Shown here: positions 22,260 through 33,026 of the stretch, piece after piece
Layout of the letters: every line of letters starts with the position of its first letter
Numbering within the stretch: position 1 is the first letter of the stretch
Source of the DNA: Bacillus sp. 1780r2a1
GTDB lineage: Bacteria > Bacillota > Bacilli > Bacillales > Bacillaceae_H
Direction: 5' to 3'
DNA length: 64,000 nucleotides
NCBI GenBank assembly: GCA_024134725.1
Contig: CP099863.1
Span: forward strand, 3,903,258-3,967,257
Notes under the pieces: model-generated
Databases searched by the model: none
Seen by the model: only the letters and a program-made list of their open reading frames with translations
What the model was told of the DNA's origin: nothing
Made by a program: the position numbers and the translations under genes

Positions 22260-22508
22260 TCATCTGATGGCCTTTTTCAAAAGTAAACGCTTTCTTATAT
22301 TTTCTCTTTGAATTTTGCCATACATAACAACCTCACCATCAATTTCTATAACCGGAATCATAAGGTGAAATTGTTCTAGCAAACGTTCATCTAAGTAAAT
22401 ATCCTTTTCAATCACCCTAAAATCAAGGTCATGCTGTAAAGCAGTTAACATTTCTTTAGCTTCTTCACATAAAGGACATGTTTTTCTTGTATATAAAACA
22501 ACCTGCAT
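22260..22508 (-). CDS. Glutaredoxin-like small thiol protein
   Basis: 82-residue thioredoxin-fold protein with the redox motif CPLC (Cys11, Cys14) in YTRKTCPLCEEAKEM and the cis-Pro region MIPVIEIDG near residue 55. It probably reduces disulfides, partner unknown. The frame opens up to 22568, but AAGG is 8 bases from the ATG at 22508, which also avoids overlap with rpoN. It lies 25 bases after rpoN and ends at a strong terminator. Confidence 0.87.
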   Translation of the reverse strand: MQVVLYTRKTCPLCEEAKEMLTALQHDLDFRVIEKDIYLDERLLEQFHLMIPVIEIDGEVVMYGKIQRENIRKRLLLKKAIR

Positions 22509-22533
22509 CGACATCACCTTCTTTTTAATCGGA

Positions 22534-23841
22534 TTATACATAAACCTTTCTTTGACTAGATGAAGCAATGTTTAGCTGTTCACGGTATTTAGCTACCGTT
22601 CTTCTTGATATTTTCACATCATACTGTGTTAATAACTGATTCGTGAGCTGTTGATCAGATAAAGGCTTCTTTTTATCTTCTTTTTCTACTAACTGTTTAA
22701 TAAGCTCTTTTACCGTCACGACGGAGGTTTCTTCAGTGTTACCCTGTTTTAAGCTCGCTGTAAAAAACGACTTCATAGAAAAAGTTCCAAAAGGTGTTTG
22801 AATATACTTATGCGTTGTCGCTCGACTCACCGTTGACTCGTGAACGTTAATATAGTCTGCTAGTTCCTTCATCGTTAATGGTTGTAAAAAAGATGGCCCA
22901 TGTTGAAAAAACCTTTGCTGCTTTTCTAGTAGTCCATGAACAATTGCGTTTAGCGTCTGTTTCCGGGTCTGAAGTCCTTTTAAAATCCATTGAAACTCTC
23001 GGTATTTTTCTTGCAAGTATGGCTTAACCGCATGATTATCTTGAAGCGTTAAACTTTGTCTATACGCATCATTAACCGATAACCGGAAGTCCAGCTCTTC
23101 ATTGGCGTAAGCGACTAGCTCATCGCCCTCTTTCTTTATAATATAATCGGGAATGATAAAGCGCTCTGCTTGAGTGGCATATAGTAATCCTGGACGAGGA
23201 TTCAAACGCTTAATTTGATCATGGTATTTCTGAACTTGCTCAAGCGATATGCCGCACTCTTTTGAAATTTTATTCCACTTTTTATACGCAAACTCTTGAA
23301 AATATTCTGTCAAAATTATTTCTAAGTCATCAGAAAGCTGTCCGCTTTGCTCTAGCTGTATCAGTAAACATTCCTGAAGATTTCTTGCTCCTACCCCTAT
23401 AGGATCTAGCTGTTGAAGGGAATTTAGCACTATTTCCACTTCTTCCAAGGTGCAACTACATGCTTGTGCTACAAGCACTAAGTCCTCCTTTAGGTACCCA
23501 TGCTCATCCAAGTTCTCAATCATATAGCAAATGATATCTTGTTCCTTCATCGTTAATTCCAAAAAAACAAGTTGACTTAGCAAATGCTCAGTTAATGTTT
23601 CTTGCTTAGAAGCAATTGAGTTTAGTAAGTCTTTATCATCATTAACACTTTGCTTATAAACTGAAGGTCTACTTGTAAATAACGGGGCATCACCAAAATC
23701 AATAAGTGGGTTTTGCATCGCTTGCTCTTGTATAAATGATGCAATATCCAGCGATGAATATTGTAAAAGAGAAATTGCCTGCGATAACTCTTTCGACATG
23801 GAAAGCTTTAAAGACTGCTGTTGAAATAAACCTACCTCCAT
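22534..23841 (-). CDS. rpoN: RNA polymerase sigma-54 factor (SigL)
   Basis: Alternative sigma factor for -24/-12 promoters that need an enhancer-binding activator; in Bacillus it controls levanase, arginine and branched-chain amino acid catabolism. 435 residues: Gln-rich activator region (LFQQQSLKLSMSKEL...), core-binding part, helix-turn-helix LADYINVHESTVSRATTHKY near 330, and the RpoN box (SRRTVAKYREQLN) near 415. It is upstream of the glutaredoxin-like gene and cggR. No -24/-12 element was noticed in this window. Confidence 0.97.
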   Translation of the reverse strand: MEVGLFQQQSLKLSMSKELSQAISLLQYSSLDIASFIQEQAMQNPLIDFGDAPLFTSRPSVYKQSVNDDKDLLNSIASKQETLTEHLLSQLVFLELTMKEQDIICYMIENLDEHGYLKEDLVLVAQACSCTLEEVEIVLNSLQQLDPIGVGARNLQECLLIQLEQSGQLSDDLEIILTEYFQEFAYKKWNKISKECGISLEQVQKYHDQIKRLNPRPGLLYATQAERFIIPDYIIKKEGDELVAYANEELDFRLSVNDAYRQSLTLQDNHAVKPYLQEKYREFQWILKGLQTRKQTLNAIVHGLLEKQQRFFQHGPSFLQPLTMKELADYINVHESTVSRATTHKYIQTPFGTFSMKSFFTASLKQGNTEETSVVTVKELIKQLVEKEDKKKPLSDQQLTNQLLTQYDVKISRRTVAKYREQLNIASSSQRKVYV

Positions 23842-24154
23842 TGTTTCTCCCTCCCACTGTTTATTCTACTTTGAACTTTGTCACTTAGCAACGCTTACAA
23901 GAAGAGTTAGAAGAAGAAATATCTCGAAACAAAGAGAGGCTGAAAAATTACTAAATGGTTTCTTCCCTAAAGACAAATACTGACTTTTCTACAGTAGTTA
24001 GGGTGTAAGAATAAGTTCGTTTCATTGCGCTCCGTTATTTTTTGTTTGCTTTCCGAACTAACAAAAAACACCCCAACTATCAACAGCTACTACTGCTGAT
24101 GGTTCGGATGTATAATTAGCTGAAACGCTTACCCTTCAGCCTTTTTCTAACGGT
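23842..24154. other. Intergenic region with nested inverted repeats
   Basis: 313 bases. GGGTGT (24001) and AGTTCG (24014) are mirrored by CGAACT (24054) and ACACCC (24068), a nested pair. Next to it ATCAACAG and CTGCTGAT (about 24080-24100) form a hairpin, with TTTTTT following on the minus strand, which may terminate the lipoprotein transcript. No gene was seen. Confidence 0.5.
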
Positions 24155-24991
24155 TTATTGAATCGTATTTGCCATTTCAATAAATTTATCCGTTTGCTCA
24201 GCTGATTTAGAAAAGATTGTAATCTTAACAGGCTTTGTTCCTTTCGTTACAATAACTTGTACATTCATGTCATTAGACTTTGCTTCATACCACTCTGCAT
24301 TCGCAAGCTTTCCTTCAGCTGGAACGCTTGCTTTTTGTGAAGCGTTAGGGTCAACTGCCATTGCGGTTTGCTTTACTACTTCTACTGCTTGTTTTTCGGA
24401 GATATCTGATAAAAGTTCAATACGCATAAATTGAGAGCCATCTTCTTTATACATTACCGTATCACGACCAGGCTCTTCTCCAGCTAGTTCGTAGCCTTCC
24501 AGTACTTTAATTGCATACTCTTGATTATCACTTTGAACTAATTCTTTGTCTTGAACTTCAGGATTTTCTACCGGTTGCTCTTCTTTTGGCTTTTCATTTG
24601 ATACAGCATCCTTTTGTTCTTCTGCTGGCTTTGCTTCTTGCTCTTCTTTCGTTACTTCTGTTTGTTCCTTATCTTCAGGTGACTCGGTTGAAGACTTTTC
24701 GTTGGAAGGCTTTTCTTTTACATTCTCATTTGTTTTCTCTTCGACTACTGGCTCTTCTTTATCTGGTGTTACTTCGCCTTTTGACTCCACGTCATTACTT
24801 TCAGTCTCTTCTGGCTCTTTATTCGCCTGAGAATCTTTACTGTCAGACTGCTCCTCTGACACTGATGCTTCATCTTCTTGTTGAACTTGCTGAGACTTTT
24901 CTTGTGTTGATGCTTCTTCATTCGAACCACATGCGGAAAGCAACAACGCAAGAGATGCACTGACAATAAAAAACTTGTTAAGGGATTTCAC
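24155..24991 (-). CDS. Acidic low-complexity lipoprotein, function unknown
   Basis: 278 residues starting at a GTG that has AAGGAGG 7 bases upstream. A signal peptide ends in the lipobox LLSAC (Cys21). Residues 25-160 are very rich in Glu, Lys, Ser, Gln and Pro without predicted fold, probably a flexible spacer through the cell wall. Residues 160-278 look globular (YAIKVLEGYELAGEEPGRDT, FMRIELLSDISEKQAVE, VDPNASQKASVPAEG). I do not recognise the family. It is a single gene between the tRNA-Arg and rpoN. Confidence 0.85.
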   Translation of the reverse strand: MKSLNKFFIVSASLALLLSACGSNEEASTQEKSQQVQQEDEASVSEEQSDSKDSQANKEPEETESNDVESKGEVTPDKEEPVVEEKTNENVKEKPSNEKSSTESPEDKEQTEVTKEEQEAKPAEEQKDAVSNEKPKEEQPVENPEVQDKELVQSDNQEYAIKVLEGYELAGEEPGRDTVMYKEDGSQFMRIELLSDISEKQAVEVVKQTAMAVDPNASQKASVPAEGKLANAEWYEAKSNDMNVQVIVTKGTKPVKITIFSKSAEQTDKFIEMANTIQ

Positions 24992-25132
24992 AATTTTTCC
25001 TCCTTAGTTTTACTTTTCCTTATATACTTGTTTTATAGTATTCTGCCAAAATTGGCAACCGTGACAAACGAATTAACTTAGGAATTATTAGGTCTATCCA
25101 CATATAAAATATACAGTTTTTACAGAACAAAC

Positions 25133-25161
25133 AAAAAAGCGTTGCAAGTTTGCAACGCTTT
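25133..25161 (-). terminator. Terminator of tRNA-Arg
   Basis: Stem AAAGCGTTGCAA/TTGCAACGCTTT, then TTTTTT on the minus strand, 5 bases after the tRNA. Confidence 0.92.
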
Positions 25162-25165
25162 AAGA

Positions 25166-25237
25166 CGCCCTCGACAGGATTCGAACCCACCCTAAGAGAA
25201 CCGGAATCTCTTGTGCTATCCACTACACTACGAGGGC
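25166..25237 (-). tRNA. tRNA-Arg (anticodon CCG)
   Basis: Acceptor arm GCCCTCG/CGAGGGC with discriminator G, D-arm GTGTAGTGGATAGCAC, anticodon stem AGAGA/TCTCT enclosing TTCCGGT (anticodon CCG, codon CGG), T-arm GGGTTCGAATCC. CCA is not encoded. Has its own promoter and terminator. Confidence 0.96.
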
Positions 25238-25273
25238 ATAAAATAAATCATTATTCCTATGATGACTGCTTTT

Positions 25274-25302
25274 ATTATAGGAAAGAAAACCAATCTTTTC
25301 AA
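25274..25302 (-). promoter_or_regulatory. tRNA-Arg promoter
   Basis: Minus-strand TTGAAA, 17 bases, TATAAT, 37 bases upstream of the tRNA 5' end. Confidence 0.8.
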
Positions 25303-25404
25303 GTATACAACGTTTATTTTTAGAGCAATCGGGAAAAATTTATAGAGTACAGAAGAGGAATACATACGAGATAAAGCGAATATGTGTAAAGAACAGTTCT
25401 TTTG

Positions 25405-25421
25405 TTTGACCTTTATTGACC
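25405..25421. promoter_or_regulatory. CtsR operator of clpP
   Basis: TTTGACC-TTT-ATTGACC, the tandem heptad with 3-base spacer recognised by CtsR, one mismatch. It overlaps the promoter, fitting repression of clpP until heat or protein stress. Confidence 0.9.
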
Positions 25422-25434
25422 TTACATGTATTAT
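25406..25434 (+). promoter_or_regulatory. clpP promoter (sigma-A)
   Basis: TTGACC, 17 bases, TATTAT. The -35 lies inside the CtsR box. Confidence 0.75.
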
Positions 25435-25475
25435 AAGGTACATAACAAATTATTCTTGTTAAGGAGGAATTTTAT

Positions 25476-26063
25476 ATGAATCTAATTCCTACAGTTATTG
25501 AACAAACAAACCGCGGCGAGCGTGCATACGACATTTATTCACGTCTGTTAAAAGACCGTATCATTATGCTTGGAAGTGCAATTGATGATAACGTTGCAAA
25601 CTCAATTGTATCACAGCTTCTATTCTTAGCAGCAGAAGACCCAGAAAAAGATATTTCACTTTACATTAACAGTCCTGGTGGATCAATTACAGCAGGTATG
25701 GCGATTTACGATACAATGCAATTTATCAAGCCAAAAGTATCAACAATTTGTATCGGAATGGCTGCTTCAATGGGTGCTTTCTTACTTGCTGCAGGTGAAA
25801 AAGGCAAACGTTTTGCATTACCAAATAGTGAAGTAATGATTCACCAACCTTTAGGTGGAGCGCAAGGTCAAGCAACAGAAATTGAAATTGCTGCTAAACG
25901 TATTCTTTTCTTACGTGAGAAATTAAATCACATTTTAGCTGAGCGCACTGGTCAACCATTAGAAGTTCTTCAACGTGATACAGATCGCGATAACTTTATG
26001 ACTGCTGAACGTGCTCTTGAATACGGATTAATTGATAAAATTTTAACAAATGATCCGAAGTAA
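25476..26063 (+). CDS. clpP: ATP-dependent Clp protease proteolytic subunit
   Basis: Serine protease that forms the tetradecameric barrel of ClpCP/ClpXP complexes and degrades unfolded or regulatory proteins. 195 residues with catalytic Ser98 (GMAASMGAF), His123 (MIHQPLGG) and Asp172 (DTDRDNFM), all present. AAGGAGG lies upstream and a CtsR box covers the promoter. Transcribed alone, convergent with crh. Confidence 0.98.
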   Translation: MNLIPTVIEQTNRGERAYDIYSRLLKDRIIMLGSAIDDNVANSIVSQLLFLAAEDPEKDISLYINSPGGSITAGMAIYDTMQFIKPKVSTICIGMAASMGAFLLAAGEKGKRFALPNSEVMIHQPLGGAQGQATEIEIAAKRILFLREKLNHILAERTGQPLEVLQRDTDRDNFMTAERALEYGLIDKILTNDPK

Positions 26064-26067
26064 TAGG

Positions 26068-26099
26068 AAAAACCGTCCCCGAGTAGGGACGGTTTTTTT
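26068..26099. terminator. Bidirectional terminator between clpP and crh
   Basis: Stem AAAAACCGTCCC/GGGACGGTTTTT. The T run overlaps the crh stop codon, so the hairpin is shared by the two convergent genes. Confidence 0.93.
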
Positions 26100-26352
26100 A
26101 TGCATCATTTTCTACGTAAGCACAAAGAGCTTCAACTGCTTCCTCTTCATCGCTACCTTCAGCAATTAACGTAATAACGGTGCCACGGTTTAGTGCTAAG
26201 CTCATCAACCCCATAATACTCTTAGCATTTACTACTTTTTCATCTTTCTTTAAAAATACGTCCGATGTAAAACGATTAGCCTCTTGAACAAACATGGCTG
26301 CCACTCTTGCTTGTAAGCCTGTTCTCAATTTGATTTCTACTTGTTTTTCCAC
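26098..26352 (-). CDS. crh: HPr-like catabolite repression protein Crh
   Basis: Paralogue of the phosphotransferase protein HPr. Gln14 replaces the catalytic His (TGLQARVAA), so it cannot carry phosphate in the PTS, while Ser45 (NAKSIMGLM) remains for phosphorylation by HPr kinase; P-Ser-Crh is a CcpA co-repressor and Crh binds methylglyoxal synthase. 84 residues. Last gene of the yvcI-rapZ-yvcK-whiA-crh cluster. Confidence 0.96.
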   Translation of the reverse strand: MEKQVEIKLRTGLQARVAAMFVQEANRFTSDVFLKKDEKVVNAKSIMGLMSLALNRGTVITLIAEGSDEEEAVEALCAYVENDA

Positions 26353-26378
26353 TACGTTTCCCTCCCATGTCCCTTGCT

Positions 26379-27323
26379 TTACGTAACCGGTTGTCCAGCA
26401 CGCAGTTTATCAGCAATTTCATCAATCTTGCGTAGACGATGATTAATTCCAGATTTGCTAATTTGCCCGCCAGATACCATTTCCCCTAGCTCTTTTAACG
26501 TTACATCTTGATATTCTACTCGTAAGCGCGCAATTTCTCGAAGTTTTTCAGGCAGCACTTCAAGCCCGACCGTCTCTTGAATATAACGAATATTTTCTAC
26601 CTGCCGAATCGCAGCACCAATGGTTTTGTTTAAGTTCGCTGTTTCACAATTGACGAGTCGATTAACAGAGTTACGCATATCTCGTACAATACGAACGTCT
26701 TCAAAGCGTAACAAGGCGCTATGTGCACCAACAATACTTAAGAATTCTGTAATTTTCTCTGCTTCTTTTAAATAATTAATATATCCTTTTTTCCGCTCAA
26801 GTGTTTTACTGTTTAGGCCAAACGTATTCATTAATTCACAAAGCGCTTCGTTATGCTCTTTATAAAGAGAAAAGATTTCTAAATGATAAGAGGATGTCTC
26901 TGGATTATTAATCGATCCTCCAGCTAAGAATGCTCCTCTTAAATATGAACGCTTACAACACTTCTTTTTGACGAGCTCCTCTGAGATATTATGAGTAAAT
27001 GTGAAGCCTTCATTTAGAATTTTTAAGTCCTCCAATAGAAATCGAGCTTTTTCTACAAGGCGAACAATATAAACATTGTTCTTTTTTAGTCTCATTTTTT
27101 TACGAACTAATAGCTCCACCGTTACGTTATACGATTTTTTTAAAAGGACATAAATTCTTCTAGCAATGGCTGCATTTTCGGTTTGCACATCCACTGTCAA
27201 GTTACGATTGGAAAATGCTAAAGATCCATTCATTCGAATTAAAGCTGAAAGCTCTGCTTTTGCACAGCAGTCTTTCACTTCTAAATTAGTAAGTTCTTTT
27301 TTTGTTTCTGAAGCAAACGACAC
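26379..27323 (-). CDS. whiA: WhiA sporulation/cell-division-linked DNA-binding protein
   Basis: DNA-binding protein with an N-terminal LAGLIDADG-homing-endonuclease-like fold lacking nuclease activity and a C-terminal helix-turn-helix ([21 protein letters not shown] near 275). In Bacillus it binds the nucleoid and influences cell division. The frame extends to a GTG at 27332, but GGAGGTG is 6 bases from the GTG at 27323, which gives the family N-terminus (V/M)[10 protein letters not shown] and 314 residues. Confidence 0.95.
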   Translation of the reverse strand: MSFASETKKELTNLEVKDCCAKAELSALIRMNGSLAFSNRNLTVDVQTENAAIARRIYVLLKKSYNVTVELLVRKKMRLKKNNVYIVRLVEKARFLLEDLKILNEGFTFTHNISEELVKKKCCKRSYLRGAFLAGGSINNPETSSYHLEIFSLYKEHNEALCELMNTFGLNSKTLERKKGYINYLKEAEKITEFLSIVGAHSALLRFEDVRIVRDMRNSVNRLVNCETANLNKTIGAAIRQVENIRYIQETVGLEVLPEKLREIARLRVEYQDVTLKELGEMVSGGQISKSGINHRLRKIDEIADKLRAGQPVT

Positions 27324-27370
27324 CGTTCTCACCTCCGTTCTTTTGTCATAATAAGCTGGATCAATTGATG

Positions 27371-28327
27371 TTACGCCAACATATTAAAGATAAGGCGTGC
27401 TACTTTTTTCGTATCATGACGAATAACGCTACCATCGTATTGAATAATTTGTTCTTCCAACACTTCTAGCCCTAATTCAGTCAGCACTTCTCTGTCATAC
27501 TCTACAGGCTGTGCCTGTTCAACTTCATAGCGCTTTTTTAACGGCGCAGGAATTGGCGCATTATTGACAATAATTGCGTCTAAGAATGCACAAGGCATAT
27601 GATCATATAAAGCCTTTACGTGATCACTTGCTTTAAAGCCTAATGTTTCGCCTTGCTGCGTCATCACATTACACACATACACTTTTCTCGCTTTTGTCGT
27701 ACACAGCTCATCTCGGATATCTGGAACAAGTAAATTAGGTAAGATGCTTGTATATAAGCTACCTGGACCTAATATAATTAAGTCAGCTTTACGAATTGCT
27801 TTTAACGCTTCAGCAGAAGGCTTGATATCTTCTGGAGATAAAAATACGCGCTTAATTCTTTTTCCATACTCCGGAATCTTAGACTCTCCTGTGACAATTA
27901 CTCCGTCTTCCATTTCTGCATGTAGCACTACGCTCCGATTAGCTGAAGGTAATACTTTACCACGAACATTTAGCACTTTGCTCATCTCACGAATCGCATG
28001 CACAAAATCACCTGTAATAGATGTCATTGCAGCTAAAAGCAAATTCCCCAGTGAGTGACCAATCAATTCATTTCCAGTTTCAAAACGATGTTGAAACAGC
28101 TCTTCTACCAACGGCTCAACATCAGATAATGCCGCTAACACATTTCGAATATCACCAGGAGCGGGAATCTCTAGCTCATCTCGAAGCCTCCCAGAACTTC
28201 CGCCGTCGTCAGCAACCGTTACAATTGCTGTAATATCAAGAGGATATTCTTTCAATCCCCTTAATAATACAGGCAACCCTGTTCCTCCTCCAATGACAAC
28301 GACTTTTGCAGGCTGTTCACTATTCAT
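27371..28327 (-). CDS. yvcK: YvcK/CofD-like gluconeogenesis factor (UDP-sugar-binding)
   Basis: CofD-like Rossmann protein needed for growth on gluconeogenic carbon sources and for correct PBP1 localisation; binds UDP-sugars in B. subtilis. 318 residues with [20 protein letters not shown] at the N-terminus and [14 protein letters not shown] at 40. The ATG overlaps the rapZ stop (ATGA), so the two are coupled. Confidence 0.95.
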   Translation of the reverse strand: MNSEQPAKVVVIGGGTGLPVLLRGLKEYPLDITAIVTVADDGGSSGRLRDELEIPAPGDIRNVLAALSDVEPLVEELFQHRFETGNELIGHSLGNLLLAAMTSITGDFVHAIREMSKVLNVRGKVLPSANRSVVLHAEMEDGVIVTGESKIPEYGKRIKRVFLSPEDIKPSAEALKAIRKADLIILGPGSLYTSILPNLLVPDIRDELCTTKARKVYVCNVMTQQGETLGFKASDHVKALYDHMPCAFLDAIIVNNAPIPAPLKKRYEVEQAQPVEYDREVLTELGLEVLEEQIIQYDGSVIRHDTKKVARLIFNMLA

Positions 28328-29217
28328 CTATATTTTTCCTTCCTCTTCTCGATGTCTCGATGAGAAATATGTGTTTTATAGTCTTTTTCAAAGTGATGGC
28401 CGATATGTTCAGCCAAAGTAACCGAGCGGTGTTGACCACCCGTACAGCCAATCGCGATGACAAGTTGACTTTTCCCTTCACGTTTATACTGCGGTAGCAT
28501 AAATGTTAAAAGATCAAGCACTTTTTCAACAAACTTCTGCGTTTCGCTCCATTTCAACACATAAGAAGAAACTTCTTCTTCAAGTCCTGTTTTTGGCCTC
28601 ATATGATCAATATAGTGCGGGTTTGGCAGAAAGCGAACATCAAAAACAAGGTCCGCATCGATTGGCACCCCATACTTAAATCCAAATGACATAACGTTCA
28701 CTGTAAAAACAGGTGAAGCATGTGAAGCAAACTGCGTAAGAATTTTCTCTCGCAGTTCTCTTGGTTTTAAGTCAGAGGTTTCATAAATTAACTGAGCACG
28801 TCCTTTTAGCTCCTCTAATAGCTCACGTTCCATACTAATACCTTCTAACGGTAATCCAGAAGGAGCAAGAGGATGTGAACGCCTTGTTTCTTTGTATCTT
28901 GTTACAAGAACAGAGTCTTTGGCATCTAAAAAGAGGATTTGAGGCATAACCCATGTTGTTTCACTCATATTATCTAGAGCTTCAAATAAGCTATCAAAGA
29001 ATTCTCGTCCTCTTAAATCCATAACAAGCGCTACTTTGTTCATCTTATTTCCAGATTCTTTCATAAGTTCAAGGAACTTAGGTAATAGCGTTGGGGGAAG
29101 ATTGTCCACGCAAAAAAAACCTAAATCTTCAAAACTTTGAATCGCCACTGTTTTTCCTGCACCTGACATTCCAGTAATAATAACTAATTGAATATCGCTT
29201 ACAGATCCAGTACTCAT
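28324..29217 (-). CDS. rapZ: RapZ/YvcJ nucleotide-binding protein
   Basis: P-loop NTP-binding protein; in E. coli RapZ is an RNA-binding adaptor for RNase E, while in Bacillus YvcJ affects competence. 297 residues; Walker A GMSGAGKT at 16-23, and the C-terminal [10 protein letters not shown] block. Overlaps yvcK by 4 bases. Confidence 0.95.
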   Translation of the reverse strand: MSTGSVSDIQLVIITGMSGAGKTVAIQSFEDLGFFCVDNLPPTLLPKFLELMKESGNKMNKVALVMDLRGREFFDSLFEALDNMSETTWVMPQILFLDAKDSVLVTRYKETRRSHPLAPSGLPLEGISMERELLEELKGRAQLIYETSDLKPRELREKILTQFASHASPVFTVNVMSFGFKYGVPIDADLVFDVRFLPNPHYIDHMRPKTGLEEEVSSYVLKWSETQKFVEKVLDLLTFMLPQYKREGKSQLVIAIGCTGGQHRSVTLAEHIGHHFEKDYKTHISHRDIEKRKEKYR

Positions 29218-29270
29218 TTGTTTACCCCCTATTAAAACCGAAATTTTTCATTGTTTATCCAAATAAATCA

Positions 29271-29729
29271 TTAGCAAGGATCGATTCGATAAGACAATAA
29301 TTCAAAATCAGTCGTGTATGTAAAATTACCATAGATTACACCAGACCCTTTTGCCACGTAATCAATAATATGGTGATCTCCTGGTGCCATTGGTAATTCA
29401 CTAACATCATTTAAATTATGCCAACCTAGCTTTCCTTCTTCTGATTCTAGCACATTTGTCCCATCAAAGTCGGTAGCAAAAAAAGTAAACATCATCCACT
29501 CGGATGCAATTTTATCATTTTCTTTCATTGTAAATGTAAAAATACCTTTTACAGTTGGATTCTTCAGGTAGATGCCTGTTTCTTCACGAAATTCTCGAAC
29601 AACAGAATCCTTTACAGATTCCCCTTGTTCCATTTTTCCACCGGGAGCTACCCACCAATTCCGCCTTGGCTTTTGAAGTAATAGCACTTTTCCATCTTTC
29701 ACTAATACACAATTCGTAACTCGTTGCAT
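29271..29729 (-). CDS. yvcI: Nudix hydrolase (YvcI type)
   Basis: Hydrolase of nucleoside diphosphate-linked substrates, often annotated as 8-oxo-dGTP diphosphatase. 152 residues; the Nudix box starts at about residue 36 (GGKMEQGESVKDSVVREF, then REETGI). The frame opens to 29924, but GAGGTGG stands just before the ATG at 29729 and the extra 65 residues do not look like a Nudix N-terminus. First gene after trxB in the rapZ-yvcK-whiA-crh cluster. Confidence 0.9.
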   Translation of the reverse strand: MQRVTNCVLVKDGKVLLLQKPRRNWWVAPGGKMEQGESVKDSVVREFREETGIYLKNPTVKGIFTFTMKENDKIASEWMMFTFFATDFDGTNVLESEEGKLGWHNLNDVSELPMAPGDHHIIDYVAKGSGVIYGNFTYTTDFELLSYRIDPC

Positions 29730-29859
29730 CTTTCCACCTCTTCTTCTCTTCACTTTTCTGTCTATCATTATACTACGAAACAAACAACCCTCACAACGAA
29801 GACACTTATTTAATACTAAATTTTCTGAAAATATATGTCGATAGTGCAAAAAATAGTCC

Positions 29860-29891
29860 AAAAAAAAAGGCCTAGGAACAAGTCCTACGCC
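29860..29891 (-). terminator. Terminator after trxB
   Basis: On the minus strand GGCGTAGGA pairs with TCCTAGGCC (one mismatch), loop CTTGT, then a nine-T run. Confidence 0.87.
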
Positions 29892-30014
29892 CGTCAAATT
29901 TACTTTTTTATAAAAGGGGGTCAATTACTATTTATATAATACCCCATAAACATTGCACGTACGTTACAAATACTTTAAAACAGAATAACTTTTTGTAAAG
30001 ATGCACGTAACAAA

Positions 30015-30980
<966 letters not shown>

Positions 30981-31053
30981 TTAGGAATCTATTCATATTT
31001 TTTTGATTAATTTTATCCTAATACGCTAACGACACTACCGTCTATTTTTTTGC

Positions 31054-32541
31054 TCAACTCAGCAGGTTATTTACGATTTTAACGTATTTGCGTACCGTTG
31101 ATAAAGAAATACTATATAGGTGAGCTATCTTTGCCTGAGAAACAGCTTGTTGCTCTTGCTTTTGGTAACAATAAGTCGCTGCAGATGCCCATCCATTTAC
31201 ATTAACATGGTCCCATTTAGCAGCCTTTGTATTGTTCAACTCTACATATATGTTAAACCAAAACTGAATGATACCAGCTGCCTCTACTTCGGATTCAATT
31301 TCAGCTTGGATTAAATCTGCAATTTCAAACATGACATGCTGCTTGTTCTGCCATACATACGTATATACTTCATCAAGTAACGAACTTGTATGTATGTATG
31401 GTTTAATTTTTTCTAATAGAAGCAGCCGTTCTTTATCGGGAAGTTTCTTGGCCATGTACAGGCTATACAGCTGATCATGAATATGTGTACTTTCACATTT
31501 CTCTTGAGCAACAACATCGATTTCAGAATAAAAACGACGATTATTCTTCTCGTTAAATTGCCAAGGAGCTTCCAACTTTACTGTCGAACCTGAATCTCCA
31601 ACATTTTTCCATATATCCTTAGCAAACTGTTCAAATCCTACATGATAAGCAGCGTAAGAAAGCCAATAGTGAAAAGAAGAGTCTGCTTGAAACCCTTTTT
31701 TATATAGCCCCTTTAACCACCTATATGCCAACTTGTATTCTCCAACAAGAGCAAACGTCGATCCTAGTTTATATTGATGCTCAAGAGATAAAGGGTACAC
31801 GCAGCTTAATTGTTTAATCAAATGATTCACAGCGGCCTGATTATGTCCGTAATAATGAAACACCAATTGATTACACAAAGCATGTAGATTTCCAGGATTT
31901 CTTTCTAACACTTCATCTAATAAGCTAATAGCTTTATTTGTTTGATTAAGATAAAAATGAGCTAATGCTAAATTATTGTAAGCTGACCAAAACTCAGGAT
32001 AGTCCCGAATAATTTCTTCTAGTAGATGAATGGCTTTTTCAAACTGAGCATCTTGCAGCAACTGTTTTGCCTGCTCCTGTTTTAAAATAAGCGCATCTTC
32101 CTCATATTCTTCATCTGATTCTAAGTCAATGGAAAGGAGGTCTTCAAGCTCTTCCGCTTCCTCTAGGAGCTCCCCAGTTTCATCTTCTTGTAAATAACAT
32201 TGAACGTATTTATAGGCTTCTTGAAATAATCCAAGATGCGCAAAATTGTTCGCAATTACATAGTAACAATTGACCATTGTAGAATCCAAATCGTTGATAA
32301 TATGAAGTAATAATTCATTTGATTCTTTATAGTCACCTAACTCATTTAAAATAGTGGCTAGCTGATATAAAATTAACGGCTCATCTCGGTCCAACTCTGA
32401 TGCTCGTTGAAGGTATCGTTTTGCTTTATATAAATCTTTGTATTGATATGCTTTAAGTGCTTTTTCAAAATATTCTTCTCCCGTTTTGAAAAACGGAATT
32501 ACCTTTGCTTTCTTCTCGTGCACTTTTGAGTTTTTTCTCAT
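31054..32541 (-). CDS. Tetratricopeptide-repeat protein (YvcD-like)
   Basis: 495-residue cytoplasmic protein made of helical TPR repeats, visible as spaced A/Y/L patterns (AKRYLQRASELDRDEPLILY, then AIHLLEEIIRDYPEFWSAYN). Function unknown; position next to trxB matches B. subtilis yvcD. The start is ATG 32541 with GGAGG 5 bases upstream; the ATG at 32562 lacks a ribosome site. The C-terminal 50 residues (QAVSQAKIAHLYSISLSTVR) resemble a helix-turn-helix. It marks the left edge of the catabolic island. Confidence 0.87.
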   Translation of the reverse strand: MRKNSKVHEKKAKVIPFFKTGEEYFEKALKAYQYKDLYKAKRYLQRASELDRDEPLILYQLATILNELGDYKESNELLLHIINDLDSTMVNCYYVIANNFAHLGLFQEAYKYVQCYLQEDETGELLEEAEELEDLLSIDLESDEEYEEDALILKQEQAKQLLQDAQFEKAIHLLEEIIRDYPEFWSAYNNLALAHFYLNQTNKAISLLDEVLERNPGNLHALCNQLVFHYYGHNQAAVNHLIKQLSCVYPLSLEHQYKLGSTFALVGEYKLAYRWLKGLYKKGFQADSSFHYWLSYAAYHVGFEQFAKDIWKNVGDSGSTVKLEAPWQFNEKNNRRFYSEIDVVAQEKCESTHIHDQLYSLYMAKKLPDKERLLLLEKIKPYIHTSSLLDEVYTYVWQNKQHVMFEIADLIQAEIESEVEAAGIIQFWFNIYVELNNTKAAKWDHVNVNGWASAATYCYQKQEQQAVSQAKIAHLYSISLSTVRKYVKIVNNLLS

Positions 32542-33026
32542 TAAGTCCTCCGATAAGTCCATGATTTCAACGTTGGTAGTATATCATAGTTTGGAGCTTA
32601 CGGTAACACCTGTATTCTCAAACTTTTAAAGGCACTATTACAAACTTTAATAAAAGATCAACAGTTTATTACACCTCTAAAAGCTCAAAAGAAGATAGCA
32701 AAAAAGCTATCTTCTAAAATAAAGTAATATCATGTAGCGCTTATTTCTTAATGTCTCTTCTTACTTATCTATATTTTTCGTCATTTTTTATTTAATGCAT
32801 TAAAAGAAATTAACTTAATCATTGCTGACATAAAGTGAATGGCTATTATTGTATAAAGTTGAGAGGCTTTCTAATTACTAATTTTACCTATTCTCTAACG
32901 TTTTAAGCTACTGAATAGATAATAGAGAATTTTTCTTTCCCTAGTGTTTATGTTAATTATTATTTATCTCATTAATTAGATTAGTCCTTATTCTAATTTT
33001 AGCGCATCATGTTAAATTCTTTAATA
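32542..33026. other. Left border region of the catabolic island
   Basis: 485 AT-rich bases between the TPR gene and the TRAP operon. It holds the terminator hairpin at 32691-32714 and nothing else I can name: no tRNA, integrase or obvious direct repeat. Confidence 0.6.
32691..32714 (-). terminator. Probable terminator of the TRAP operon
   Basis: GAAGATAGC/GCTATCTTC, 6-nt loop, followed on the minus strand by TTTTGAGCTTTT, an imperfect T tail. Confidence 0.6.

Noticed and set aside
26380-26400. ACCGGT in whiA (and at 24577 and 6653) as further LacI-type operators
   Set aside because: They lie within coding sequence and lack the AGTAT/TTCYT flanks shared by the six island copies.
29730-29924. 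65-residue N-terminal extension of the Nudix protein
   Set aside because: It covers the trxB terminator and the intergenic region and does not resemble the family; a ribosome site stands before 29729.
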